Shown here in pieces: positions 1 through 9,431 of a DNA stretch of 64,000 bases. Within the stretch, counting starts at the first letter, position 1. Each line of letters opens with the position of its first letter. The translations under genes were made by a program, and so were the position numbers. The notes beneath the pieces were generated by a model that saw only the letters and a list, made by a program, of their open reading frames with translations, was not told the DNA's origin and made no database searches. The stretch comes from Agapanthus africanus (lineage: Eukaryota; Streptophyta; Magnoliopsida; Asparagales; Amaryllidaceae). The stretch covers positions 827,630,353-827,694,352 of the forward strand of contig CM057338.1 of assembly GCA_030015575.1 (NCBI GenBank). Reading direction: 5' to 3'.

Positions 1-417
1 ACAATGCCACAAGAAAGATTCGTTCAGTTCTGAACTCTTCCTTTTGTGTGTGTTTGTTATGCTCAGAACTGTTGATTGATTTAGAACATAAATGCCATTG
101 CACAACGTGCCTGATCCAACCAACTTTTGGTTACGGAAAATGTTCATAACATTATCCTGTAATACAAAATTATATCCCTCTTTACTCAACAAAGAAACCG
201 ATATAATGTTGCATATCAGGTTCGGCATGTAATAGCATTCGTTCAGAATCAATGTATTACCAGTTGGTAATACAAGGTGATATTCCCCGACGGTTTTAGC
301 TGCAACAATTGCACCATTTCCAACTCTTATGTCTTTATCACCTTCTCCAAGTTCTCTACCTTTCTTAAGCCCATGTAACTGATTACATATATGGGATCCT
401 GACCCGGTATCCAATAC
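1..417 (-). pseudogene. pol: R1 copia pol, protease to start of integrase (cut by window edge)
   Basis: N-terminal part of a Ty1/copia polyprotein. Read on the minus strand from 417 it gives VLDTGSGSHICN, the aspartic protease active site (DTG), then the GAG-pre-integrase stretch (CYYMPNLICNIISVSLLSKE and on) to NESFLWHC at the start of the integrase zinc-binding motif. The frame is open from 417 to the window edge; the only break is the TAG at 418-420, where R4 has Trp. It is about 75% similar by eye to the matching part of R4 and closer to R8. The rest of pol and the 3' LTR of R1 lie left of the window, so I cannot say whether pol is intact. The family assignment is firm. Confidence 0.85.
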
Positions 418-648
418 CTAGGATGTAGAGGAAATGGAGAAACAGTTCTCTGTAACGAACACACCCGAAGAAAATGCATCATCATGTACTTTCTTCATTC
501 GGGTGGCATGGGAATCCTGGTATTCCCCTATGTCCTGTTCAGTTCTATAACTCTTATAAGAAAGAATGGAACCAACGTTCCCCAGCACAGTAAAACATGC
601 GGGTTCGGTCAATACATCCATATTATTATCTTGATTAAGGCATGACAT
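418..648 (-). CDS. R1 76-codon ORF in place of gag
   Basis: Short frame starting at ATG 648 (minus), exactly where the R4 gag ATG aligns, and ending with TAG at 418 just before the protease DTG. R4 needs about 290 codons to cover the same interval, so most of gag, including the zinc knuckle, is absent. The last part (SGVFVTENCFS) aligns with the R4 gag-protease junction; the first 55 or so residues (from MSCLNQDNNMDVLTEPACF) do not resemble gag and I do not recognise them. R8 and R9 carry the same 76-codon frame without indels. An upstream in-frame ATG at 681 would add 11 residues, but lies in a CT-rich leader end. Function unknown; it may simply be residue of a deletion. Confidence 0.5.
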   Translation of the reverse strand: MSCLNQDNNMDVLTEPACFTVLGNVGSILSYKSYRTEQDIGEYQDSHATRMKKVHDDAFSSGVFVTENCFSISSTS

Positions 649-1032
649 GGTCGCTACCTGGAGAGAGAGAGAAGAAAACATTTTAGCGTATGCTCTTGCA
701 AGATAAGATTGGTTATTATCTTATCTAATCAGGATGGCTCCCACTGTTTTTATCAAATCTTCCTTCAAACCCTAAAAGGAAAGACTAGCCGGGATTAATT
801 ACACCCTACAACTTCGCCGATCTTTCAGCCAGGCCAGTGTCGGTACTTTGAGGGAGGTTTCCCGTGCTTTCGCACGGACCTAATTAAAATAAACCTCTTT
901 TTCCCAGAGGCGTAACCCCGTTGACACCTTTCTAGACACCTACTTGATCGGCTAATTGTCCTGTGTAAAACTCTCCCAGGAGTAACAATTACTCGCAGTG
1001 GGTATCGGGATCCAACTATCTCATAGTAGGTA

Positions 1033-1066
1033 TGCAATCTCATTGCAAATTTCAACACTTGAAATT
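1033..1066 (-). promoter_or_regulatory. Twin small palindromes in R1 leader
   Basis: Two back-to-back hairpins: TGCAAT (1033-1038) with ATTGCA (1042-1047), then AATTTCAA (1048-1055) with TTGAAATT (1059-1066). Present in the same order in R4 (about 18030-18062), R8 and R9. R10 has different sequence but again palindromes at this place (42809-42850). Likely RNA structure in the leader. Confidence 0.55.
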
Positions 1067-1090
1067 CCCGATAATATTTTGCCCCTAACC

Positions 1091-1300
1091 CCTATGACCT
1101 TGACAAAGGCCAACAAATCATAGGATGCTAGTCAAGTTCAACCCGTCATTTCTTGATTGAATCAAACCCAACCACACGACCCTTGACAAAGGCCAACAAG
1201 GTCGTACGACTACCCTAAAACAATCTGCATCATATGCATAAGCAGATAAGCACTATTTAGCTACCGCACACTACGCCTTGACAAAGGCCAACAAACGTAG
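1091..1300 (-). promoter_or_regulatory. R1 triple hairpin array
   Basis: Three hairpins of one design at 1091-1124, 1176-1205 and 1271-1300. Each has an outer stem of 5-7 bp that differs between the three (CCTATGA/TCATAGG, ACGAC/GTCGT, CTACG/CGTAG on the plus strand), an inner 4-bp stem CCTT/AAGG with loop GACA in all three, and an 8-nt strand CCAACAAR between inner and outer stem on one side. The same array is in R4, R8, R9 and R10 with covarying stems. Role unknown; a structured RNA in the leader is the simplest reading. Confidence 0.7.
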
Positions 1301-1440
1301 CACGAATACTAAGTAGGACTTATCTGAAATGACGGAGGGCTACGACAGGTTTTTCTGAAAACCTATTGCGTAATGAACTTGATATCGTTGTAGAATCAAG
1401 TGAAATTTTGAAATGGAGTGATTTTGAGGTTTTTATTAGT

Positions 1441-1681
1441 TTTGCTAAAGAGGTCACTCCCGGTGAAGGGATCTCGGCTCTTTCCTCATCGAATAAGGTG
1501 CAGGACATATCATATATATCACTATGCAAAGCAAAACTCCAAAAGCAGTCAAAAGTCAAACCGAGTTTTGTAGCATCTGCCAGTTTCGCTAAAGAGGTCA
1601 CTCCCGGTGAAGGGATCTCGGCTCTTTCCTCATCGAATAAGGTGCTGGATATATCATATATATCGCTATGCAAAGTAAAAC
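1441..1681 (-). repeat. R1 leader tandem repeat pair
   Basis: Two copies of a unit of about 95 bp (1441-1535 and 1585-1681), starts 144 bp apart, with the core AAGAGGTCACTCCCGGTGAA and a shared tail CTATGCAAAG. Also paired in R8, R9 and R10, missing in R4. On the minus strand both copies read LFDEERAEIPSPGVTSLAK. Confidence 0.8.
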
Positions 1682-2770
1682 TGCAGCTACCCTTTTTGAA
1701 AAAATTTGATTCTACATCTTTTAGGTTTCTTTTCTTTCATTAATCACATTAATGAAGTCCCATCATTTAAGTCACCTAAACATCACAGATAAATACGACG
1801 TACACTTATACCATCCGCATTCGCCTCGATGTCCCCTCGTGCACCGTTAGGTTAGGTAACTAACGACAGAGCAGGGCAGGGCTAGTGCGGGTGTAAAACA
1901 TAAGTAACGTCTATATAATATATTATATATACTATATACTGTATCCATCACAACATATCAAATGATCACATCACATATATCGCAGCAGAAACATAGATAT
2001 AATGTGGGATATACTAGGACGTCCGTATTTAGTATTTAGCCAACAATAGAAAATACGGATTCCACAGTCGCGACGAATAGCCAAGCCCACACCCTGGACC
2101 CCTACGAGAGCGGCAAACGACCCTACCAATTTTGGAGTTTAGGAGACCCGGTCTCGACTCCTCGAGATGGCCTCCCACTGAACCCCAGAACCCGGTTACT
2201 TGTGCTCCCCTCCTTGGGTCCATCCTAATGCGGAAAAGTAAATAATATACAACACTGGTGGCATCGACCTCAACCCGGAAGTGCCTCAAATAAAAGAATA
2301 TTACATTACATTTGAATTTACATGAATGAAAATACAAAACTCTCATCTCACATAAAACCCCCCGGCTATTCAATCGCGACAATCCTGCACATCATATCTC
2401 AGCAACACATAATATCACATATCATCAAAGTAAGTAAGTATGCATACCCCAATTGTCGTTGATGTATAGCAACGAAACCGGCGATATCGACATACTACAC
2501 TTACGGTCACAGAAAAGAAAGTGTAAAACTACAATATTTGGAATCCACATTCTCTTTAGACATCTAAATGCGAAATATCACATATTTCGTATTTCATGCC
2601 TAACTATATGAATTCTACATATTGTATCACATTCCAGATAAATATACAATATTAAAGTGTAACAACTCCAATTTTTGTATACATAAATTTGATTTAAATT
2701 TGAAGTATACTTGGAGTATTTAATGTTGCTGATATCATTTTAAGTATCTTTTCTCCTACAATAATTACAA

Positions 2771-2845
2771 GAAGGAGCTTGTAGCTCATTGATAATACCT
2801 TGCACTGCTGAACCAAGCCACTAGAGTTCGAATCCCATGCCCCAC
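2771..2845 (+). other. tRNA-like segment inside N1
   Basis: About 75 bp with a recognisable A-box-like stretch (GTAGCTCATTGATAAT, 2781-2796) and a B box (GAGTTCGAATCCC, 2824-2836) at tRNA-like spacing. The D-stem is poor and the anticodon arm is imperfect, so it is not a working tRNA gene. It lies about 115 bp inside the 5' end of the LTR. It may be a captured tRNA or SINE head, or a tRNA-derived motif native to this LTR family. Confidence 0.5.
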
Positions 2846-3002
2846 ATTATTTTTAGTTTATTTTTCTGTTAAAAGTCTTGGAAGTCCAACAGTCCACAGG
2901 CCATAACTCCCAAATGTTGAACTGAACCCCAAAAACGGAGTATGCCAAAGTCTTAGTCAGAGAACCCCGCACCCAACCGTCGCCGAACCCGGCCGGGATT
3001 GG

Positions 3003-3055
3003 CCAACTCGGCCGGCCGGCCGGCCGAATCGGCCGGCGCCGCCGGCCGGAGTTGG
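3003..3055 (+). promoter_or_regulatory. N1 GC-rich hairpin upstream of TATA
   Basis: Outer arms CCAACTC (3003-3009) and GAGTTGG (3049-3055) enclose four GGCC/CCGG-type repeats and their complement around a GAAT centre. It ends about 190 bp upstream of the N1 TATA box and recalls the CCGCGG hairpins of the other elements, although its core is GGCCGG rather than CCGCGG. Confidence 0.6.
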
Positions 3056-3248
3056 TCGGACGGTCGGGGTCCCAAAACGAAAATTGTGCCTTTTCAAATT
3101 CAAAAACCCCCTGTTAACTCCAAATTATTATATCAGTTCCAGAATTTTTATTACACCCTAATTACTACAAAATTTTAATGATTTTCTTTAAATTTTTACA
3201 ATTTTTTTTAATAAACAAAACCTTTCACCTACCCTACCCTAGCTACCC

Positions 3249-3257
3249 TATAAATAG
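3249..3257 (+). promoter_or_regulatory. N1 TATA box
   Basis: TATAAATAG preceded by CCC, followed about 25-30 bp later by a pyrimidine-rich stretch suited to a transcription start. It defines the U3/R boundary of the solo LTR at roughly 3280. Confidence 0.65.
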
Positions 3258-4077
3258 ATCCCTACCCCCTACCCTCTCATTCCAAAACCTTAGATTTACT
3301 CTCTTGAAATTTCCACAAGAAAAGTGTGTGTTGAAACCGAGTTCACGACGAAGCGCTGACGGATTCCGGAGACGTTCTTTGAAGCAACCGGCGACGAAAC
3401 AACACCTCTGCCATTTCTCTTATTCCTCTATACTCTTTAGAAGAGTTTGAAACCCTTAAGTCCCATTTTTTCTCTCTTTTCTACTTCTCAAAATACGGAA
3501 TTATGAAACCCGACGGAAATCGGAACAAACCGATTTCCGATTCGGTTTTTCTACAAAATCTCACTTGTCACCAATTCTATAATACCCAAACATATTCATG
3601 TTGACTATTAATCACATAACAACTAATTTGGACAAAGTTTCTCATATGAAATGATAGCTTTTGTGTAATATCGTATTCTTTTCACATTAATACCATAAGG
3701 TTTATTTTTTCTTCTACTAATCAATTCCCTCATTCCTAAACATGTTCATCTTGATCACTAAACTTGTAAAAATCAATTTGAATGAGTTTCCACACATGAA
3801 ATGATAACTTTTACAAATACTGTATTCTTACACTTAAACACCCTCATGTTTAATTTATCATGTTTAACCCCTAAACTTCACAATACCTTAAAATAAGTCA
3901 CGAGGTAATGACCTACCTCTACACGCACGCAATTACAACCCTAATTGATATCACCAAAACTTAGAATACGAAAATACAAGACTTTTCACTAAAATACCAT
4001 TTTCTTTATAAACCTTTCTGGAAATTCTAAGTTGAATACAATTTTAAAACAAATCTTTTAAAAAGAAATTACGATAA

Positions 4078-4330
4078 GTTGTGGACATCGATCGTTTATC
4101 TAAACTAATTTTGTGGTGTCTAGGCTAGGCAAGTGAGCTTGGGTAACTTTAAAAGGCCCGCCTCACGATTCGTGAGCGGATCCCTCCCTCCTCACTTGTA
4201 CTTACCTGGCCACAATTGGCGGTGAAGAGGCGATTTGAGGCTTCTAACGACTTGTCGTTTAGACCTTTTAGAAATAGGCTAGTTGGCTTAGGAAACCCTA
4301 GAATCTAAAATACGGAAAATTACACTTTTC
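4078..4330 (+). other. N1 module shared with the G1 leader
   Basis: About 230-250 bp collinear with G1 62885-63115, including the block CAATTGGCGGTGAAGAGGCG (4214-4233) and TGTCTAGGC. A hairpin sits at the same place in both but with different arms: CTCACG/CGTGAG here (4162-4176), CCACTA/TAGTGG in G1. It lies downstream of the N1 TATA box, so it would be in RNA. Confidence 0.6.
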
Positions 4331-5501
4331 AAATAAATACCTTATATTTATAAAACCGTTTTTCTAAATGAATAGTATTTATTAAACCTATGCAAAGCGC
4401 CACTACAACCCACCTTTGGGGAACTCGTTAGGGATAGTACGGTTTATCGTGCACCCGCGGGCTAGTAGTGCGAGATTCAGACCTCTGCAAGGAGCATTCG
4501 GTCTCGAAAGGTTTAAAGTACGACATTTAAGAAAAATGAAATTTTTGGAAAAATAAAATATTTATATAAAATTATTCTTGTATTAACAAATGTATATTTA
4601 TCATTTAAACACTCATTTTATTATAAGATAAAGTTTCCACTTTTTCTAAAAATTACAAGATTAAAAGTTACATTAAAATACCATGAAATTTCAAATATAT
4701 CAATTAATACTTTTATTAGGATATATCCATTAGAATAACACAAATAAAATTCACACTCATTACAACCATAAAGACGAATAATAAATACTTGAGGATGTAT
4801 CTTGAAAACTATACAAAAGTACTTTTTACATAAAACCCCCTCATGTTTTATAATTTACAATAAGGACCCTAACAATTATAGAACTTCAAATTACCTTTCT
4901 TTTAGTCTGACTCGGGTTAGAATCTGACTATTTCTGACTGGAATATGATTCAAGTCAATCTATATTCTTTATATTCCAACTCAATATGAATACATGAATC
5001 CCTGAATCCAGTTAACAATCTATTCAATTTGACTGAATCAAACCATGGATATACATCCATTATCATGTTATTCTATTTACCTGATTATGCAGTTACAACA
5101 TGTTTACTGATATCATGGTTTTGGTCAGTCACCCAACTTACACAATACAATACTGTTAAAACACTACGGGGTTTAAGGGGTAGATTGGTATGGAAGGTGT
5201 TAAAGGTGGCACGAGGTGGTCAGATTAAGACACCTAACCTGAATCCCATTGTTGTTGTACCGTGGCTTAACGGTTTCTTGTACTTTCCGTTTGCCCTGGT
5301 CTCTAGCATATAGAGACCCCCCTCGTATACACTGGCATCCTTCTGTACCAAACTACAAACAACAACGTTAACATAACATTACAACAACAGCTTACACTTT
5401 AAAAATGTATCTTCTTATTCAGTCTTCTCTACTTTCCTTTTACCTTTGGGACTTACCGAGCGATCTGTTCGCTGACGACATTCTGTTTCTCTCTTCTTTG
5501 A

Positions 5502-5585
5502 ATGTCTTCAGGTGACCCGGACCCGGCAGAAGTTGAGCCAACACAAGAAGACTTGGAGCAATTTGCCGAAGACCCTGCAGTATAA
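5502..5585 (+). CDS. 27-codon acidic ORF near the 3' end of N1
   Basis: ATG 5502 to TAA 5585, preceded by an in-frame TGA at 5499. The peptide is strongly acidic (MSSGDPDPAEVEPTQEDLEQ is its first part) and its base composition is unlike the AT-rich surroundings. It could be a short leader ORF or the last exon of a spliced product; CTTCAG just inside it could be a splice acceptor. Unrecognised, and low confidence that it is translated. Confidence 0.3.
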   Translation: MSSGDPDPAEVEPTQEDLEQFAEDPAV

Positions 5586-5692
5586 TTTCATTGTACACTT
5601 TTCTTTTCAGTACTTTCCTTTTCCTATTATGCCACTATTTAGGCATCTTTATTTCAGTTGTATTTCCTTTTCATGTATTGTACAAAGAATGT

Positions 5693-5704
5693 TAATAAAT
5701 AAAA
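5693..5704 (+). terminator. N1 polyadenylation-type signal
   Basis: AATAAATAAAAG after a T-rich stretch, about 140 bp before the LTR end. With the TATA box at 3249 it would make R roughly 2.4 kb, which is very long. Confidence 0.4.
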
Positions 5705-6320
5705 GTTGTTGTTCTTTTTATACTCTTGTCTCTTGTGTATTTACTTTATATTGCTTAGCTACGCTTAGCGTATGTACTTCTGAGTATATACGTAGCGGAC
5801 CTCACCGCGTCCCCTTCGCCGTACACTGGGAAGCGGGGCGTGACATAAAGTTTTCGAACGAATGACCAAATACCCAAAATTCCATAAAACTCAACACTTG
5901 AGCGGAGTTCAAAAAACCCGGAGTGTGACACAGTAGTAGCGGTCCAGCCGTAGAAGGGTCAAGCCAATGTCTCACATGTGGCACGCCGTACTGCCCCAAA
6001 CCCTAAGGTTCAAAAGGCAGTTCAAGACGGTCACATAATCGAGTTAAGGTTTGTTGTCTTCTATAGGATCCACCACAAAACTTGCACGTATTTCCGAAAA
6101 ATTAAAACCCCGTGAAAAGTGAGCAAATGATACTCGTTCGAACACTTCAATACTTTCTAATTTACCCCGAAAGGACACGAAATCAAAATTCCGATCGAAT
6201 CGTCGAGGCCAAAACCATCTCCAGAATATTCAGTACTAAATTCAAATTAAACATACCCAAAAAAGTACACAAGCAGGTAGGAGAAAAACCCTGTAAAACG
6301 AGGCAGTGAATCACCTGTAC

Positions 6321-6368
6321 GGCCGCGGAGCCGCGGCCTAAGCAAGCTATTGCCGCGGTTCCACGGCA
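6321..6368 (-). promoter_or_regulatory. R1 GC palindrome-pair hairpin
   Basis: Two palindromes, GGCCGCGGAGCCGCGGCC (6321-6338) and TGCCGCGGTTCCACGGCA (6351-6368), separated by 12 bp and largely complementary to each other. They lie about 190-240 nt downstream of the R1 primer site, as in all the other copia leaders here. Confidence 0.65.
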
Positions 6369-6554
6369 GGATTCACTGTTCACTGCTTCGTTTTTCATAG
6401 TTTGTCTTAGATTTTCCTGCTCTATTTTTAAAGTATTTTTAATTCTGAAAAACAACAGATTTCGAAAAATGTCCAGAGAGGGTCCCGAAATGTCGTATTT
6501 TGGTTCGATCGGAGTTTCGACTTCGCTAAAGTGTCGCCTAATGTTCTAGGTCGG

Positions 6555-6565
6555 CTCTGATACCA
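6555..6565 (-). other. R1 primer binding site (tRNA-iMet)
   Basis: Minus strand TGGTATCAGAG, complementary to the 3' end of plant initiator tRNA-Met, one base inside the end of the R1 5' LTR. Confidence 0.9.
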
Positions 6566-6566
6566 A

Positions 6567-8675
6567 TGTTGGGTTTACCTAGCACCTCATGAAGGGTTTG
6601 GAAGCATCACATGTACCAAAAATTAAAATTTTAGGGTGCTAAGTAAGCATACAAAGAATCATTCCTAGAAAAATTAGGGTTTCAAAAGAACACATCATCA
6701 CATGTAAGAAAAGCTAGGGTTTTGAGAGTACAACCTTTGTAGCTCCCTACGCTAGACTCCTCGGCTACTTGGGGTTTGGAAAAAGATCCGCTTGAACTCC
6801 TCTAGGTCCATGATGATCCACCCGGAGTCCGCTTTGTCCAAACTTGCAACTTCACTTTATCAAGAGAATGAAATGAAGCTAACACTCTAAACAAGTGGGT
6901 AAGACTTGTGTAGAATAGTGTTGTGGTTCTTTTTCTCACATTAAAATCCTATCTTGTTGAGTATTTTGCTCACTTGAAAGATCTAGAGTGCAAAAGAGCA
7001 AGGTTGAAGAAGATGATGATCTTTTTAAGAAGAAGAGAAAAGATCATTTCTAAAAGGAAAATGAAAATATATGTATATATATTTATCACTTCTCATCTCA
7101 AACCATGGTTAAATCATATGGATATTATTTCACTTGAGTTAAAACATAAAAGAAAAGATTAACTCATGGTTAGAAGGTAGGTGAGCATGGTTAGGTCAAG
7201 AAGAGTGTAGAACTCATCCATGAATTATCCTTTTCTTTTTCCTTTGTTTTAAAACAAATGAAATAATAACACATATATATAAAATCATGGTGTGAGTCTT
7301 ATATTGCCACCATTTTCCATGTATATACAACCATGAAGGATGATGTATGTATGTATGTATGTGTGCATGCACATCCATATATGCATGAATCAAGAAAGAA
7401 TGCATACATGCATGCATACATCAAAAAATACAAGAAAGGATTTCTAGTGAGAAACTAATGGTTAAATGATAAATCAACACTTGATTTATCAATCCGGCCA
7501 TATCACATACGACCTGACCAAAAGCAAGCCGCCCGATTAATATACGGTATCTCATACGCGCATTTTAACCGGGTCCATGCGTATATCGCATACGCGCACC
7601 ACAACGTTTCCCCTGGACTAGGTAACTCCTTTGTGGGACTCTAAGACTCGTCAATACGCCGGCAGTGGGTGATGATCATATCAAGCACCCCCAAGCCGCA
7701 AGCGGTCAGCTAAACGTAACGGCCACCCGGGTATTGAGCGATCAGAAGAGAACAAGCGAACCTGCTACAACTCCCGTCGAGCCAACCGGCAACACTACCC
7801 ATGCAGTCCGGTCTCCTCGTCTGATATGTCGCATATCAAGTCTAGGGGTGGTAAACGTCAGACCCCAATAACCAATAAGTCGTGCTGATCTGAGGCTCAT
7901 AACGGGTCGAGAAACTACTGGTAACACTTACCAGTAAATCTCTAATCTTCCCTGGCCAGGGACTTCCCTGTTACGGCCAATCGAGCACAGTGCAACATCA
8001 ACCCCCAATACCGGGAGAGACGAAACCCCTCCTATCGCTCATTGCCTCCATGTGACTCGGGACTGTACCCAAAAACCACCGTTTTGCACGCCCTCATGGA
8101 CGTGGTAAGGTGGAAATCAAAGCACAGTGGGAATCACACAAGACTCTATGACGATCTCGGGTCTACAGACTAACCTGCTCAAGTGTCACCTGAGAACTGC
8201 CATCTGACGTGAGGTATAATACCAACTGGGAGTTCTCGGCGAGTCCGTCCAGTGTACCCAGTCTCCACTGAGCACCCATATACCATCTCTGATGTCAAAC
8301 ACCAATGGATATGGGATCATCCATCGCCCATCTCATGGGTCGAGAAGCGTATACGCTAGTCTACACTGGTATATCGATGCCCCGTCTCGATACACCCACG
8401 ACTAGGGACCTTGAAGGATGTACTTATGGACTACTGTGTCCCCACTAGTATGATCCGCATCATAGTCCAGGTAGTCAAGTACACATCCTAAGGGCTTTAC
8501 CAACATGTAACTATAAGACAGTATAAAGAGACAAGTGCACATGTTAAGATAAAGAGCAACCAGATAGCATACTATCATATCGAGCAAGAAAGTCATCTCT
8601 ATATATGTCCAAGCATCTAATATAATATACATCATCTGTACAATACTGGCCTCTAGGGCATACATACAACTAACA
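6567..8675 (-). repeat. R1 5' LTR
   Basis: 2,109 bp, TG...CA: on the minus strand it starts TGTTAGTTGTATGTATGCC (8675) and ends AAACCCAACA (6567) next to the primer site. It shares long blocks with the LTRs of R2, R4 and R6-R10. Right flank CTAAA (8676-8680) is the expected target duplication; the partner copy is outside the window. R1 sits in the pol of R2. Confidence 0.88.
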
Positions 8676-8680
8676 CTAAA

Positions 8681-9419
8681 AGTATTTTAGAATGGACGGC
8701 TCCTGGTATGGTAGTGAACCTGCAGGTGATGGAGTCACCCTTTCTAAAGGTGTCTTATAGACTAAAGGGGAGAGGGATGTGCATGATTGGCATATCACTT
8801 GTTTAGGCAATTGAGTCAATCATGACATGTCAAGTAGCACACCAGATGTTGTTTTTGCATTAGATGCAATAAGTTGATATATTAATCCAATACTGGAGAA
8901 AAACGAATGGAAGCAGTTTATGAACATAAGTGGATGTTCTAGGGATTTGATAACGGCGGCCTTCTTTGGGAGACGGTTATCATTCCAGGATTCCAAGGTG
9001 ACCTGGATGTCAGAGTGACTGTAAGAGTTATTATGTTCCCTCTGACGAGGGGCAGTATTTTTGACAGGTGGTCCAAGCGGATACTGAGGAAGGCATGGCG
9101 CAGCATACTGATTAAGTTCAATAGACAATACAGTCTAAGAAGTTTTCTGGATTTGGAGTTCATTTGTGAACTGGGTCACATCAGATATCCAGAAATATTC
9201 TAAGACGGGTATTGCTCATTTCGGGAGATAGTTTTCTCCGCAAAGTTGAGATAAAGAGAGACATAGAAAGTAACGCTAGAGCAGATCCACTCACTGAGAC
9301 TATTTCTCGAACGCAATAGTTTTACAAACGAGGTTTTTGAAACTGATTAGTAGAGTAGTTGGGTGTTCGGTATCACACGGGCTGTGAGTATGCGACATCG
9401 CAATAATTAGCCTTAAGTG
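8681..9419 (+). pseudogene. pol: R2 copia pol 3' end (RT/RNase H remnant)
   Basis: Degenerate last part of a plus-strand pol. It matches, on the opposite strand, R10 39443-40190 (for example the tract around ATCACTTGTTTAGGCAATTG), which itself aligns to the RNase H part of R8. Multiple stops and frameshifts in every frame. The 5' part of R2 is left of the window, cut off by the insertion of R1. Confidence 0.7.
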
Positions 9420-9431
9420 CAAGTGGGAGAT
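9420..9431 (+). other. R2 polypurine tract
   Basis: CAAGTGGGAGAT (9420-9431) directly before TGTTGGC, the standard plant copia second-strand primer and LTR start. Confidence 0.85.

Larger units (their letters stand above)
2658..5845 (+). mobile_element. N1: solo LTR of a Ty3/gypsy-type element, 3,188 bp
   Basis: Begins TGTAACAACTCC, ends GGGGCGTGACA, and is flanked by a perfect 5-bp target duplication TAAAG (2653-2657 and 5846-5850). Removing it restores continuity with the R9 leader around 36490-36520. No primer site, purine tract or polyprotein is inside, so it is a solo LTR. Plus orientation is taken from a TATA box at 3249 and an AATAAA-type signal near 5693. The length and the TGTAAC...GTGACA ends resemble Tekay/Del chromovirus LTRs, but I cannot prove the lineage. 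Open frames within it look accidental apart from a small acidic one at 5502. Confidence 0.85.
649..6554 (-). other. R1 untranslated leader (primer site to gag), interrupted by N1
   Basis: Non-coding leader of R1. Without N1 it is about 2.7 kb and collinear with the leaders of R4, R8, R9 and R10. From the 5' side (high coordinates) it holds the GC hairpin, a stretch conserved with R4 16810-16960 (the CAACGACAATTGGGGTA block, here 2447-2466 on the other strand), a tandem repeat pair, the triple hairpin array and a CT-rich segment just before the ATG. Short frames in it are not conserved and I do not call them genes. Confidence 0.75.

Noticed and set aside
2771..2845. Functional tRNA gene
   Set aside because: D-stem and anticodon arm do not fold properly and there is no clear acceptor stem or terminator; called only tRNA-like.
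5512..5865. 117-codon frame at the end of N1
   Set aside because: It crosses the LTR end into R1 leader, is T-rich and overlaps the better small acidic ORF in another frame.
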